Positions 7,087 to 16,393 of a DNA stretch of 55,045 nt are shown here, piece after piece. A program made the position numbers and the translations under genes. The notes under the pieces are model-generated. The model worked only from the letters and a program-made list of their open reading frames with translations. It was not told the DNA's origin and made no database searches. Source of the stretch: an uncultured Pelagibacteraceae bacterium (GTDB lineage: Bacteria > Pseudomonadota > Alphaproteobacteria > Pelagibacterales > Pelagibacteraceae). The stretch's first letter is position 1; each line of letters starts with the position of its first letter. The stretch is taken from assembly GCA_902603555.1 (NCBI GenBank), contig CACKVD010000007.1, positions 1 to 55,045 on the forward strand. The letters are read 5' to 3'.

Positions 7087-8804
7087 TGGAAATATATAAA
7101 GATTTATCAAGTACGGCATCTAAAGAATTTGAACAGTTATTAAATAGTCAACTTTCTAAAACTAAAATTGAAGAGGGAAAAGTTATTGATGGGAAAATTA
7201 ATAAAATTACTGAAAAGTTTGTATTTTTATTTATAGAGGGACTAAAAAGCGAACCAGTTTTAGATATAAATGAACTTAAAAGCATGGGCTGGGCTGATAA
7301 GATTAAAATTGGTGAAAAAATTCCTGTACTGCTTGAAAGAATTGAAGATAAAAATGGAGAAGTTTTAGTTTCTGCAAGTAAAGCACAAAAGATAAAAGGT
7401 TGGGACAAACTTGTTGAGGCCTACGAAAAAAATGAACCTATTATGGGAAAAATTACATCTAAGTGTAAAGGTGGATGTATAGTCGAACATATCGATACAG
7501 GTTCTTTAATGTTTTTGCCTGGATCTCAAATAAGCGATAAGCCTTTAAAAGATATTAGCCATTTAATGAACGAGCCTCAAAAATTTGCACTTATTAAATT
7601 AGATAAAGTAAGGGGAAATGCTTGTGTATCTAGAAGAGAAATTATCTCTTCTTTCAAAAAAGAGGATAAAGCGAAAATTATAGAAAAATATAAAGTTGGA
7701 GATATCATTAAAGGTGCCGAGGTTAAAGGGTACAGCTCGTTTGGTTGTTTTTTTAATGTAAATGGTGAGCTGGATGTATTAGTTCATTTACAAGAAATTT
7801 CTTACTCAAGAGTTAATCATCCTGATGAGGTATTTAATATTGGGGAAAAACATGACTTAAAAGTGATTTCAGTTGATAAGGAGAAATTACAAGTTGGATG
7901 TTCGGTTAAACAACTTTCACCTGATCCATTTGAACATATTGAAAACTATGAATTAAAAAAAGTTTATAAAGTTAAAGTTGTAAAAATAATGGACTTTGGA
8001 GCATTTTGTGAATTAGAACCAGGGTTAACAACACTCTTACATAGCAGTGAACTAAGTTGGACTAAAAAAAATATACCTACAAAAAAGATGTTTAAAGTTG
8101 GTGATGAAATAGATTGTGTTATAACTGAAATAGATAAAGAAAAAAGAAGAGTTGCAATTTCACATAGATTGACAAAGGAAAATCCTTTTGATGTGTTTGA
8201 AAAAAAATTTCCAATTGGCTCAATTGTTGAGGGTAAAGTTGTTAATAAAAATGAATATTCATTGTTTGTTAATATTGAAGATTTAGAAATAGATGCATTT
8301 CTTCACTGTAACGACTTAACATATTTAAATAATGGTGAAGAAGAACTAACAAAATATAAGAAAGGTGATAAAATTAAAGTCAAAATTCTAGAAATAAAAG
8401 TTTCTGAGCAAAAAGTTAGAGTTGGCTTAAAACAGACTCAAAATGATCCTTTTGATTGGTTTAAAGATAAAAAAATAAATCAAACAATTACGGTAAAAAT
8501 CATTTCAACTGACAATAAAGGACTGATAGTTAGGCCAATAGGTTGTGAAATGGATTTTTTAATAAAAAAATCTCAAATGGCCATAAATGCAGCTGATGCA
8601 AGACCATCAAGATTTACAGGAGGAGAAAGTATTGACTGTGCAATATCTGATTTAGATTTAAATAAAAGAAAACTAGGCTTGAGTATAAAGCTTTTGGAAG
8701 AAATTGAAAAAAAAGAGGCTTTAGAAAAATATGGCAGTGAGGGATCAGGTAAAAATCTTCCATTTTCATCATTGTCCGAAGATCTAAAAAAAAAGGACAA
8801 ATAA
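7086..8804 (+). CDS. rpsA: 30S ribosomal protein S1
   Basis: A 572-aa protein made of consecutive S1 (OB-fold) RNA-binding repeats. Recognisable units include VDGKINKITEKFVFLFIEG at the N-terminus, YSSFGCFFNVNGELDVLVH, MDFGAFCELEPGLTTLLH and linkers such as DKEKRRVAISHR. The length fits the six-repeat proteobacterial S1. S1 binds mRNA on the small subunit and helps recruit leaders that lack a good Shine-Dalgarno sequence, which matters in a genome with such short leaders. The ATG overlaps the cmk stop codon (TAATG). Confidence 0.96.
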   Translation: MEIYKDLSSTASKEFEQLLNSQLSKTKIEEGKVIDGKINKITEKFVFLFIEGLKSEPVLDINELKSMGWADKIKIGEKIPVLLERIEDKNGEVLVSASKAQKIKGWDKLVEAYEKNEPIMGKITSKCKGGCIVEHIDTGSLMFLPGSQISDKPLKDISHLMNEPQKFALIKLDKVRGNACVSRREIISSFKKEDKAKIIEKYKVGDIIKGAEVKGYSSFGCFFNVNGELDVLVHLQEISYSRVNHPDEVFNIGEKHDLKVISVDKEKLQVGCSVKQLSPDPFEHIENYELKKVYKVKVVKIMDFGAFCELEPGLTTLLHSSELSWTKKNIPTKKMFKVGDEIDCVITEIDKEKRRVAISHRLTKENPFDVFEKKFPIGSIVEGKVVNKNEYSLFVNIEDLEIDAFLHCNDLTYLNNGEEELTKYKKGDKIKVKILEIKVSEQKVRVGLKQTQNDPFDWFKDKKINQTITVKIISTDNKGLIVRPIGCEMDFLIKKSQMAINAADARPSRFTGGESIDCAISDLDLNKRKLGLSIKLLEEIEKKEALEKYGSEGSGKNLPFSSLSEDLKKKDK

Positions 8805-8830
8805 TAAATAACAAAACTAAGTAGTAGAAA

Positions 8831-9121
8831 TTGGCAATTGTAAAATCTAAGCTCTTAAAAGATTTATCAAAAAATTATCCCAACTTTTTAAAAAAGGATC
8901 TAGAAAAATTTGTAAATATTGTTTTAAGTGAAATAAAAAATACACTTAAAAAAGGTGAAAGAGTTGAGTTAAGAGGTTTTGGAGTATTTTCAACAAAAAC
9001 CCAAAGACCTAGGATTTCCAGAAATCCAAAAACTGGTGAAAAAGTAAATACTCCAGAAAAAAAAACAATTCACTTTAAAATGTCAAAAGACTTGTTTAAA
9101 AAATTAAATGATGAAACATAA
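8831..9121 (+). CDS. ihfB: Integration host factor subunit beta
   Basis: A 96-aa DNA-bending protein of the HU/IHF family. The signature VELRGFGVFSTKTQRPRISR near residue 44 and NPKTGEKVNTP carry the proline-containing arm that intercalates into DNA. Its position directly after rpsA is the standard place for ihfB. The start is TTG at 8831. An in-frame TAG lies two codons upstream, so no longer form is possible. It overlaps pyrF by 14 bp. The HU alternative is less likely given the gene order. Confidence 0.92.
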   Translation: MAIVKSKLLKDLSKNYPNFLKKDLEKFVNIVLSEIKNTLKKGERVELRGFGVFSTKTQRPRISRNPKTGEKVNTPEKKTIHFKMSKDLFKKLNDET

Positions 9122-9803
9122 AATTATTTTTGTTGCTTGTGATTCCTCTAATTTAAGTGAAATAAAAAAAATTTTAAAACAAACACAAACAAACAAGCTC
9201 AAAGTCATACCAAAATTTGGGATGCAATTTTTTTACTCTAAAAATGGAAGAAAATTTTTAGAAAATTTTAAAAGTGATTTTTGGCTAGATTTGAAGATTA
9301 ATGATATTCCACAAACAGCATTATCAGCAGTAGATAGTTTAAAAGATTTAAAAAAATGTAAATACATTACTGTTCATGCAAATGGTGGTCTTGAAATGTT
9401 AAAAGCTATTAAAAAGAAAGCTAAATCAGTTAATAAAAATTTAAAAGTACTTGGTGTTACAATTCTTACAAGTCTTGATAATAAATCACTCAATGAAATA
9501 GGTTATATGAAATCTGTAAAACAATTAGTTTCAAGACAAGCTGGTCTAATAAAAAAATCAGGTTGTGATGGTATTGTTTGTTCTGCATTAGAGGCAAAGA
9601 TTATTAAAACAAAATATAAAAAATTATTTATAGTAACTCCAGGAATAAGGTTGCCTGGTGATAAAGTTAACGATCAATCAAGAGTGATGACGCCAAACGA
9701 AGCTTTTAGAAATAAAGTATCTGGAATTGTAATGGGAAGGTCTTTAATTAAAGGAAATATTAAAAAAAATATTCAAAGATTAATTGATCACTTAAATAAA
9801 TGA
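9108..9803 (+). CDS. pyrF: Orotidine 5'-phosphate decarboxylase
   Basis: A 231-aa TIM-barrel enzyme that decarboxylates OMP to UMP. The catalytic D-x-K-x-x-D signature is seen as LDLKINDIPQT near residue 62. A phosphate-binding end follows: TPGIRLPGD near 182 and a GIVMGRSLIKG segment near the C-terminus. The first two codons are both ATG (9108 and 9111), so the start could be either. It overlaps ihfB by 14 bp and trpF by 4 bp, so the whole run reads as one operon. Confidence 0.92.
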   Translation: MMKHKIIFVACDSSNLSEIKKILKQTQTNKLKVIPKFGMQFFYSKNGRKFLENFKSDFWLDLKINDIPQTALSAVDSLKDLKKCKYITVHANGGLEMLKAIKKKAKSVNKNLKVLGVTILTSLDNKSLNEIGYMKSVKQLVSRQAGLIKKSGCDGIVCSALEAKIIKTKYKKLFIVTPGIRLPGDKVNDQSRVMTPNEAFRNKVSGIVMGRSLIKGNIKKNIQRLIDHLNK

Positions 9804-10429
9804 TCAAGGGATCTAAAATCTGCGGTATTTCAGACCAGGACACTCTTAATTTTATAATTAATCATCCTTACCCACCTCAATTTATTGGTTTCATTTGTAA
9901 TTATAAAAAAAGCTCAAGATTTGTTGAAGTTGAAAAGCTTCATGAACTATTAAAATTAGATAAAAAAAAATCAAGTTTTGTGGCAGTACTTGTAAAACCT
10001 GATCAAGAAATCTTAGAAAAAATTAAATTACTTCCCTTTGATTATTATCAAATTTATGACTGTTCGCCTGAAGAAATTAGAATGATTAAAAAAAAATATA
10101 AAAAAAAAATTATCACTGCCTTAACTATAAAAGATAAAAAAGATGTTGAAAAATATCAATTATTTTTAGAGGTTACTGATATTTATTTATTTGATAGCAA
10201 AGGTTATGAGAAAAGCATGTCTTTTGATCATAAACTTATTGAAGGAATCAAGATTAAAAAACCATTAATGATAGCAGGTAACATTCAAATGAATGATAAT
10301 CTTGAAAATTATAAAAAAATAGCAGATATTATAGATATCTCTGGGGGTCTAGAAACTTCCGGAGTAAAAGATAAATCCAAAATAGATGTATTTTTAAACA
10401 AAGTAGAACAGGTGCAAAATGAAACTTAA
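9800..10429 (+). CDS. trpF: Phosphoribosylanthranilate isomerase
   Basis: A 209-aa TIM barrel for the third committed step of tryptophan synthesis. The general-base cysteine sits in KICGI (residues 7-11). The likely general-acid aspartate is in YLFDSKG, and the phosphate-binding end is DISGGLETSGVKD, corresponding to the usual DVSSGVE...GVKD. Other motifs are weak: the family QLHG is replaced by QIYD near residue 80. The 11-bp overlap with trpB and the trpF-trpB-trpA order make the assignment safe despite divergence. Confidence 0.88.
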   Translation: MIKGSKICGISDQDTLNFIINHPYPPQFIGFICNYKKSSRFVEVEKLHELLKLDKKKSSFVAVLVKPDQEILEKIKLLPFDYYQIYDCSPEEIRMIKKKYKKKIITALTIKDKKDVEKYQLFLEVTDIYLFDSKGYEKSMSFDHKLIEGIKIKKPLMIAGNIQMNDNLENYKKIADIIDISGGLETSGVKDKSKIDVFLNKVEQVQNET

Positions 10430-11645
10430 AAAAGGAATTCCATTGATTGATCAACATGATCAACACGGCTTTTGGGGTGGTAAATTTGGAGGAAACTTTA
10501 TTCCTGAAACTTTAAAAAAACCTGTAGAAGATTTGACTAATAAATTTAGAAAACTCAGAAAAGATAAAAGATTTTTAAAAAAAAGAGATTTTTATTTTAA
10601 AAATTATATTGGAACCCCTACCTCATTTGTGAAACTTGATAATCTGACAAATCATTTAGGTGGTGCACAGATTTGGGCAAAAGTTGTTTCTGAAGCAAAT
10701 GGAGGCGCACACAAAATATATAATGCAACTGTTCATGCTTTAATCTGTAAAGCAATGGGTAAAAAATATATCATTGGTGATACAGGTGCTGGTTATGCAG
10801 GTAAAATGCTCAGCATGGCTGCTAAAAAATTTGGCCTTAAATGTAAAATATTTATGGGTGCAAAGGACATCAAAAGACAAAAACCTAACTGTGACGCAAT
10901 GAGAAAAAATGGAGCTGAAATAGTTCCAGTTTACTCAGGCAGTCAAACGTTAGTCGATGCTGTAAGTGAATGTATGAGATATTGGGTGTCTAATTGTGAT
11001 AATGCTCATATGTGCGTAGGTAGTACTGTAGGTCCAAATATATTTGTTAAAATCTGTGGCTGGAGTACTGCACAAATCTCTAGAGAATTAAAGATACAGT
11101 TAGTATCACAATTTAAAAAAATTCCTAAAAAGGTAAAATTAATAAATTGTGTTGGTGGAGGAAGCTCTGCATATGGTTTCTGGAGTGAATTTATTGATTA
11201 TGATAAAAGACAAATTGAATTAATTGGTGTTGAGGCCGGTGGACCAAAAAATTCAAAACTTCATGCAGCACCATTAAGTAGAAATGCAAAAATTGGAATT
11301 CTACATGGAGCAGCATCTTATCTGTGCCAAAATAGTGAAGGACAAATAAATGATACTGAGTCTATTAGTGCTGGATTAGATTATCCAGGGGTCAGTCCTA
11401 TTCATTGTTTTTTAAAAGATACTAAAAGAGCAAGATATACTTACGCAACAGACGAGGAGGCTCTTAATGCACATGTAATGGTTACTAAATATGAAAATTT
11501 GAACCCAAGTCTTGAGCCAAGTCATGCATTCGCAGAAGCAATCAAAATTGCTCCTAAGTTAAGCAAGGACACAATTATAATTTGCAATTCGTGTGGAGAT
11601 GCAACTAAAGATCGAGATATATTAAGAGAAAGATTAGGTAAATGA
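10419..11645 (+). CDS. trpB: Tryptophan synthase beta subunit, strongly diverged
   Basis: A 408-aa fold-type II PLP enzyme between trpF and trpA. It keeps GGAHKIYNA with the PLP lysine, DTGAGYAG, GVEAGGP, LHGAASYL, ISAGLDYPGVSP and NPSLEPSHAFAEA. Several positions that are almost invariant in TrpB differ. The catalytic Glu of AETGAGQHG is Asp here (GDTGAGYAG), and the following Gln-His is Tyr-Ala. GGGSN is GGGSS, and the serine of the LSGRGD motif aligns with Cys in NSCGD. The block before the lysine, normally REDLNHTGAHK, reads SEANGGAHK. TrpB condenses indole and serine. Context says TrpB, but the substrate preference may have shifted. Confidence 0.82.
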   Translation: MKLKKGIPLIDQHDQHGFWGGKFGGNFIPETLKKPVEDLTNKFRKLRKDKRFLKKRDFYFKNYIGTPTSFVKLDNLTNHLGGAQIWAKVVSEANGGAHKIYNATVHALICKAMGKKYIIGDTGAGYAGKMLSMAAKKFGLKCKIFMGAKDIKRQKPNCDAMRKNGAEIVPVYSGSQTLVDAVSECMRYWVSNCDNAHMCVGSTVGPNIFVKICGWSTAQISRELKIQLVSQFKKIPKKVKLINCVGGGSSAYGFWSEFIDYDKRQIELIGVEAGGPKNSKLHAAPLSRNAKIGILHGAASYLCQNSEGQINDTESISAGLDYPGVSPIHCFLKDTKRARYTYATDEEALNAHVMVTKYENLNPSLEPSHAFAEAIKIAPKLSKDTIIICNSCGDATKDRDILRERLGK

Positions 11646-12448
11646 AAATGAACTCTTTAATAAATCAAGCATTCCAAAATGCAAAAAAGGAAAATAGACC
11701 TGCTTTACTAACTTATACTGTTGCTGGTGATAATACTAAAAAGAAATCATTAGAAATCCTCAAATCAATTTCTAATTATTCTGATATTTGTGAATTAGGG
11801 TTTCCGCATAATACTCCTATTGCTGACGGAGGCCAAATCCAAACAAGTGCTTATAGAGCGATAAAGAATGGTATTAAAATCAATGATGTTTTCTCTATAG
11901 TAAAAAATTTTAAAAAATCGAAAAAAACAAAACCAGTTATTTTGATGGGTTATTACAATATGATCTTTCAATACAATGAAAATAAGTTTTTAGATAAATG
12001 TAAAAATGTAAAAGTTGATGGTTTAATAGTTGTCGATCTTCCTTACCCTGAAAATAAAAAATTTGCTTCAAAATGTAAAAAAAGGGGGCTTAATTTTATA
12101 CAATTAGTTTCACCAACAACATCATCTTTAAGGCTAAAAAATATTATCAAAGATTCTCATGATATGATTTATTATATTAGCATGCTTTCAACCACTGGGG
12201 GCAAACTTAAAGTTTCACCTAAAAAAATTTTAAAAGAATATAAGAAAATTAAAGATCAAAACAAATCTAAAAATGTTGTTATAGGATTTGGAATTACTGA
12301 AAAAACTATAAAATCTCTAAAAAAAGCTGACGGATTAGTAGTTGGAAGTGTAATTTGTAAAGAAATAACAAATTCTATTAAAAAAAGACAAAATACTGTC
12401 ATAAATGTTACTAATATTGTAAGAAAATTAAAAAACGAAATAAAATGA
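11642..12448 (+). CDS. trpA: Tryptophan synthase alpha subunit
   Basis: A 268-aa TIM barrel that releases indole from indole-3-glycerol phosphate. Both catalytic acids are visible: Glu in CELGFPHNTP and Asp in IADGG, near residues 51 and 62. Other family segments are MGYYNMIF, GLIVVDLPYPE, ISMLSTTGG (family SxxGVTG), VVIGFGIT and DGLVVGSVI. The ATG at 11642 overlaps the trpB stop (ATGA), and a second ATG is two codons on. Conservation is clearly better than in the neighbouring trpB. Confidence 0.93.
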   Translation: MKMNSLINQAFQNAKKENRPALLTYTVAGDNTKKKSLEILKSISNYSDICELGFPHNTPIADGGQIQTSAYRAIKNGIKINDVFSIVKNFKKSKKTKPVILMGYYNMIFQYNENKFLDKCKNVKVDGLIVVDLPYPENKKFASKCKKRGLNFIQLVSPTTSSLRLKNIIKDSHDMIYYISMLSTTGGKLKVSPKKILKEYKKIKDQNKSKNVVIGFGITEKTIKSLKKADGLVVGSVICKEITNSIKKRQNTVINVTNIVRKLKNEIK

Positions 12449-13374
12449 ATTGGATTACTAAAATAATAAAAGCAGGTGAAAAGATTAAATCTGCAATACA
12501 TAAAAGAGCTACTAAAGAAGATATTGCAAATAGTGACTGGACTTCGTGTTGCAGGGGACCAATACTTAAAAAAGATTTAGAGAAAAATCTTTGGGTTTGC
12601 CCAGATTGTAATAAACATCACCGAATAAAACCAAAACAAAGATTTGATATTTTATTTGGAAAAAATAATTATGAAATATTCAAAACTCCTATACCGAAAG
12701 ATGACCCTTTAAATTGGACAGATTCAAAGTCTTATAAAGATAGATTAAAAAGTGCTAGAAAAAAAACTGGTCTAGAATGTGGAATGATGGTTGTTTGTGG
12801 AATAATAGACAATATTAAAATCACTGCTGTAGCGTCTGACTTTGATTTTTTAGGTGCATCGATGGCAGCTGCAGAAGGTGAAGCTTTTTTATATGGTGTC
12901 CAACACGCGATTGAAAATAAAACTCCATTTATATGTATTAGTGCTGGAGGTGGAATGAGAATGATGGAAAGTTTAGTTTCTTTATCTCAAATGACTAGAA
13001 CAACTCTTGCTATAAACGAACTTAAAAAAAATAATCTTCCTTACTTAGTTTGTATAACAGATCCTACTGCAGGAGGAATTACTGCTTCCTATGCGATGCT
13101 TGGGGATATTCATATAGCAGAACCTGGTGCTTTAATTGCTTTTGCAGGAGCTAGGGTAATACAAGGAACAGTTAAAGAAGAATTACCAGAAGGATTTCAA
13201 AAAAGTGAATATGTTGAAAAAACAGGTTTTGTGGATTTAATTGTTGAAAGAAAAGAGCTTTCTGAAAAAATAGGAACTATATTATCAATATTGTTGAAGA
13301 AAAACTCTGTTATAAGCACTGATGAAAATGAAATTGCAGAAAATTCTCAGTCGCTTTCTAAAGTTGCATCCTAA
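12445..13374 (+). CDS. accD: Acetyl-CoA carboxylase carboxyltransferase beta subunit
   Basis: A 309-aa subunit that transfers carboxyl groups from biotin to acetyl-CoA to make malonyl-CoA. The crotonase-fold core includes LGASMAAAEGEA, ISAGGGMRMMES, DPTAGGITASYAMLGD and FAGARVIQGT. The N-terminal zinc ribbon is unusual: the second pair is normal (CPDC), but the first pair is adjacent (SCCRG) instead of C-x-x-C. Many alphaproteobacterial AccD proteins have lost these cysteines, so this looks like partial decay. It overlaps trpA by 4 bp and folC by about 53 bp. Confidence 0.95.
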   Translation: MNWITKIIKAGEKIKSAIHKRATKEDIANSDWTSCCRGPILKKDLEKNLWVCPDCNKHHRIKPKQRFDILFGKNNYEIFKTPIPKDDPLNWTDSKSYKDRLKSARKKTGLECGMMVVCGIIDNIKITAVASDFDFLGASMAAAEGEAFLYGVQHAIENKTPFICISAGGGMRMMESLVSLSQMTRTTLAINELKKNNLPYLVCITDPTAGGITASYAMLGDIHIAEPGALIAFAGARVIQGTVKEELPEGFQKSEYVEKTGFVDLIVERKELSEKIGTILSILLKKNSVISTDENEIAENSQSLSKVAS

Positions 13375-14593
13375 GGAAATAGATCTTAGCTTAGATCGTA
13401 TTAAGCTTCTCTGTGAAAAATTAGGTAACCCTCAAGACAAGATTAAAGCAGTTTCTGTTGTGGGTACTAATGGTAAACAATCCACAATAAATGCACTATT
13501 TTCAATCCTTAAAGAAGCAAATATAAAATGTAATGTTTATACTAGTCCTCATATTCAAAGAATTAATGAAAGATTTGTTTTTAACAACCAAGAATTGGAA
13601 GATGAAAAATTAGCTAATCTTTTTGAAGAAGTTGAAAGTATTAATGATAATCAAAAAATTACATTTTTTGAAATTTTATCATCTTGTTTTTTTTATAAAG
13701 CAGCCCAATACTCCGAGAATATAAATTTAATTGAAGCGGGTTTATTTCATAGATATGATGCAACTAATATCTTAAAAAAAAATCTTGCAAGTATTGTTAC
13801 ATCAATTAGCAAAGACCATTTAGACTGGCTACCAAAAAATGAACAAACAATTGAAAAAATTGTATTTGAAAAAACATCATTACTTTTAAATTCAAATATC
13901 ATTGTCTCTAAACAAAGCTCGATAAATACAACTGAATGTATTAAAAAAACAATTTCTAATAATTCATCAAAAAAATTATTCTTTAATGAGGATTTTAGTT
14001 ATTCTAATGGGGAAAATGGTTTTTTTTATTATGAGGACAAATTTGGAGGATTAAAACTTCCTTCACCGAATATTTTAGGCCAATTTCAATTAGAAAATAT
14101 ATCTACTGCAATTGCAACTCTAAGATTGCTAAATATTGATATCAAAGATAATGATATCAAAAATGGAATAAAAAAAATTGAGAGTATTGCCAGACTACAA
14201 GAAATAAAATCTGGAAAATTAAAAGAATTAATAAAAAATAATCAATTAATTATAGATGGAAGTCACAATGAGGATGGTGCAAGAGTTTTAAATGAATATC
14301 TTCAAACCCTAGATTGCAACAAGCATGTTATTGTGGGAATGATGGCTAACAAAGACCATGAAAAATATATAAGTTATTTTAAAGATATTTCTTCTTTAAC
14401 GACAATAGATATTCCCGGACAATCAAATTCTATAAGTGGAAAAGATTTGAAAGAAAAATTTAGAAGTATTCCAAATGTTCAATACAAAAAAAGTATTAAA
14501 CAAGCAATTGAATCTATACCATTACAAAAAAGCGATTTAGTGATTATAACTGGATCTTTATATTTGGCTGGTGAAGTGTTAAATTTAAATTAG
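13322..14593 (+). CDS. folC: Bifunctional dihydrofolate/folylpolyglutamate synthase
   Basis: A 423-aa Mur-ligase-family enzyme that adds glutamate to dihydropteroate and folates. Seen are the P-loop VVGTNGKQST near residue 46 (usual GTNGKGST), YTSPHIQRINERF, ATNILKKN, TSISKDHLDWL and IIDGSHNEDGARVL. The N-terminal LKLHPKEIDLSLDRI is typical of alphaproteobacterial FolC, and this supports the early start and the 53-bp overlap with the accD end. Gly to Gln in the P-loop is unusual but leaves the lysine intact. The stop overlaps the convergent trxA stop by 4 bp. Confidence 0.93.
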   Translation: MKMKLQKILSRFLKLHPKEIDLSLDRIKLLCEKLGNPQDKIKAVSVVGTNGKQSTINALFSILKEANIKCNVYTSPHIQRINERFVFNNQELEDEKLANLFEEVESINDNQKITFFEILSSCFFYKAAQYSENINLIEAGLFHRYDATNILKKNLASIVTSISKDHLDWLPKNEQTIEKIVFEKTSLLLNSNIIVSKQSSINTTECIKKTISNNSSKKLFFNEDFSYSNGENGFFYYEDKFGGLKLPSPNILGQFQLENISTAIATLRLLNIDIKDNDIKNGIKKIESIARLQEIKSGKLKELIKNNQLIIDGSHNEDGARVLNEYLQTLDCNKHVIVGMMANKDHEKYISYFKDISSLTTIDIPGQSNSISGKDLKEKFRSIPNVQYKKSIKQAIESIPLQKSDLVIITGSLYLAGEVLNLN

Positions 14594-14910
14594 ATATTTT
14601 TGTCCAAAAATTCTTTGACAGCTGCTTCTCCTGGATTTCCTACTAACCTATCAACTTCAACACCTTTTTTAAAAATTATAGTTGTTGGAACTCCTCTAAT
14701 ACCCATTGCCGAACCAGTGTTAATTGCTCCATCTTCCACATCACAATAAAACCAATTTTGAGCTTTGTCTTTATAAGTATCAGAAAGTTTATCCATTATT
14801 GGTTTTAAACTTTTACAGGGACCACACCAAGCGGCTGAAAATTGACAAATACTAATTTCATCTTTTTTAATTTTATTTTCAAAATCTTCATCTTTAAAAT
14901 CTATTAGCAT
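14590..14910 (-). CDS. trxA: Thioredoxin
   Basis: A 106-aa thioredoxin. The active site is AAWCGPCK near residue 26 and the cis-proline loop is RGVPT near residue 71. It reduces protein disulfides in the cytoplasm. Many alphaproteobacteria carry trxA beside folC, so its position is orthodox. Here it is the last gene of a minus-strand group coming from rmuC and two exonuclease genes, 34 bp after the ExoI-like gene. Confidence 0.95.
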   Translation of the reverse strand: MLIDFKDEDFENKIKKDEISICQFSAAWCGPCKSLKPIMDKLSDTYKDKAQNWFYCDVEDGAINTGSAMGIRGVPTTIIFKKGVEVDRLVGNPGEAAVKEFLDKNI

Positions 14911-14944
14911 ATTATTTATTTATAATTATTATTATTAAAGTCAA

Positions 14945-16381
14945 CTATGCAATTTCATATTTTTTTTCAATTGACATAATAAATTGATTTATTTCATCTA
15001 ATTTTTTTAATTCTTCTTCGTCATCTCTATTAGAGGCTTGGTCTCTTAGATAATCTATCTCAGTATAAGCCATATTTACTGTTTGCCACTTTTCTTTATT
15101 TTTACTCAAGATTCTTCTAGCTATCTCACTCTTGATATTTCTATATAAATCGGGTGGTAAAATTTGTGGTGCTTCTTGATAAATGATCTTTTGCCCAAAC
15201 CAACTACATCTTTTATCTTGAAATTTATCCAATAATCTAAGTTTATCTTCCCAAGATGAGCTATGCCATGTTTTGAATAATGCCGTATCTTTGTTTGGAA
15301 TAAATTTTTCGTATAGAGTTTCTTCAGGTAACAGATCCTCTTGTGTTTTGGTTTGTTCTTTTTCCTCTGCAGCCTCCCTATTTATGATTTGAATATTCTT
15401 ACAAAAGTTTTCATTATTTCTCACTAGATGTGCTCTCTTTTTTATTGTCTCTAAATCCAACTCTGAATAAGGTTTTTGTTTCAAAGCAAACTCTTTTTCC
15501 AAAACTACTGGTGCTTTATTTGTTTTTAAAACTCTTAAAGCTTTAGGGCTAATTTTTTTTAGTGTATTTCTTAATTGATCAACTGATAAATTCAATAAAG
15601 GTTCTGGATCTCTTCTTAAATCCCAAAGATATCCCCATGATGCATATGAAGGATGAAACGTGTGCTTTGGATGCAAAGTACAGGTGAGGTACATCATGTT
15701 TCTACCTTTTACGTTTTCAAAAATTGAATAAATTCCATCATTTGTTAAAAGTGTTTCAACGCTTGATTTTGTTGAGGTTTTCAAAAATTTTTCCCATTTT
15801 TCTTTGTGCTTGTCTTTTATAATTCTAAGAATACGTAATGAATTCAGAGCATCTATGTATGCTGTATGACTCGCCGAGGTGTCAAAACCCTGCATTCTAG
15901 ATAATGATTCTAATGCAAGACTTGGATTGCCTGCCTCTGTTAATTCTGTTTTTAAAGTCTCAGGATTTAATGTTTGAGCTGCTCTTGCAATATGAAGACC
16001 GTCGTGTTCTTGGTTAGGTGATGAATGGGTAGAATACGGGTATCGATTTCCTTTAAAAAAATTAAAATGAAACATTCTTCGATCAAAATTTAAGTTTGAC
16101 CAACCCATAAACATTGCAGGAGCACATTTTGAAAAAAAATTCTCCACAGCCCCTAAAAAATCATAGTGTGAATAATTACCTTTCGTAAGTAAATTAATAC
16201 TGGTTGAATTTACTAGTAAAGCTTTAGCACTTGGCACCTCACCCTCTGGCATTCTACCTCTGATATTTAATTTTCCTATCTCTTTTAGATTTTTATCAAC
16301 TACGACTGCCCCAACCTCAATTATAGAACCCCAAATAGTACTATTAGTTGTTTCAGTATCGTAAATTACAATTTTATCCAT
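14945..16381 (-). CDS. sbcB: Exonuclease I-like 3'-5' DNA exonuclease
   Basis: A 478-aa protein with an N-terminal DEDD exonuclease domain: VIYDTETTNS (residues 4-13), WSNLNFDRRMFHFNFF near 93, then SLALESLSRMQG and SHTAYIDALNS near 170. A middle region resembles the ExoI SH3-like domain (LTCTLHPKHTFHPS, then LWDLRRDPEPLLNLS), and an extended helical C-terminus follows. E. coli ExoI (SbcB, 475 aa) degrades single-stranded DNA 3'-5' in recombination and mismatch repair, and the length and domain order fit well. It follows the PD-(D/E)XK nuclease gene by 12 bp on the same strand. Confidence 0.85.
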   Translation of the reverse strand: MDKIVIYDTETTNSTIWGSIIEVGAVVVDKNLKEIGKLNIRGRMPEGEVPSAKALLVNSTSINLLTKGNYSHYDFLGAVENFFSKCAPAMFMGWSNLNFDRRMFHFNFFKGNRYPYSTHSSPNQEHDGLHIARAAQTLNPETLKTELTEAGNPSLALESLSRMQGFDTSASHTAYIDALNSLRILRIIKDKHKEKWEKFLKTSTKSSVETLLTNDGIYSIFENVKGRNMMYLTCTLHPKHTFHPSYASWGYLWDLRRDPEPLLNLSVDQLRNTLKKISPKALRVLKTNKAPVVLEKEFALKQKPYSELDLETIKKRAHLVRNNENFCKNIQIINREAAEEKEQTKTQEDLLPEETLYEKFIPNKDTALFKTWHSSSWEDKLRLLDKFQDKRCSWFGQKIIYQEAPQILPPDLYRNIKSEIARRILSKNKEKWQTVNMAYTEIDYLRDQASNRDDEEELKKLDEINQFIMSIEKKYEIA

Positions 16382-16393
16382 TGTTTATTAATC

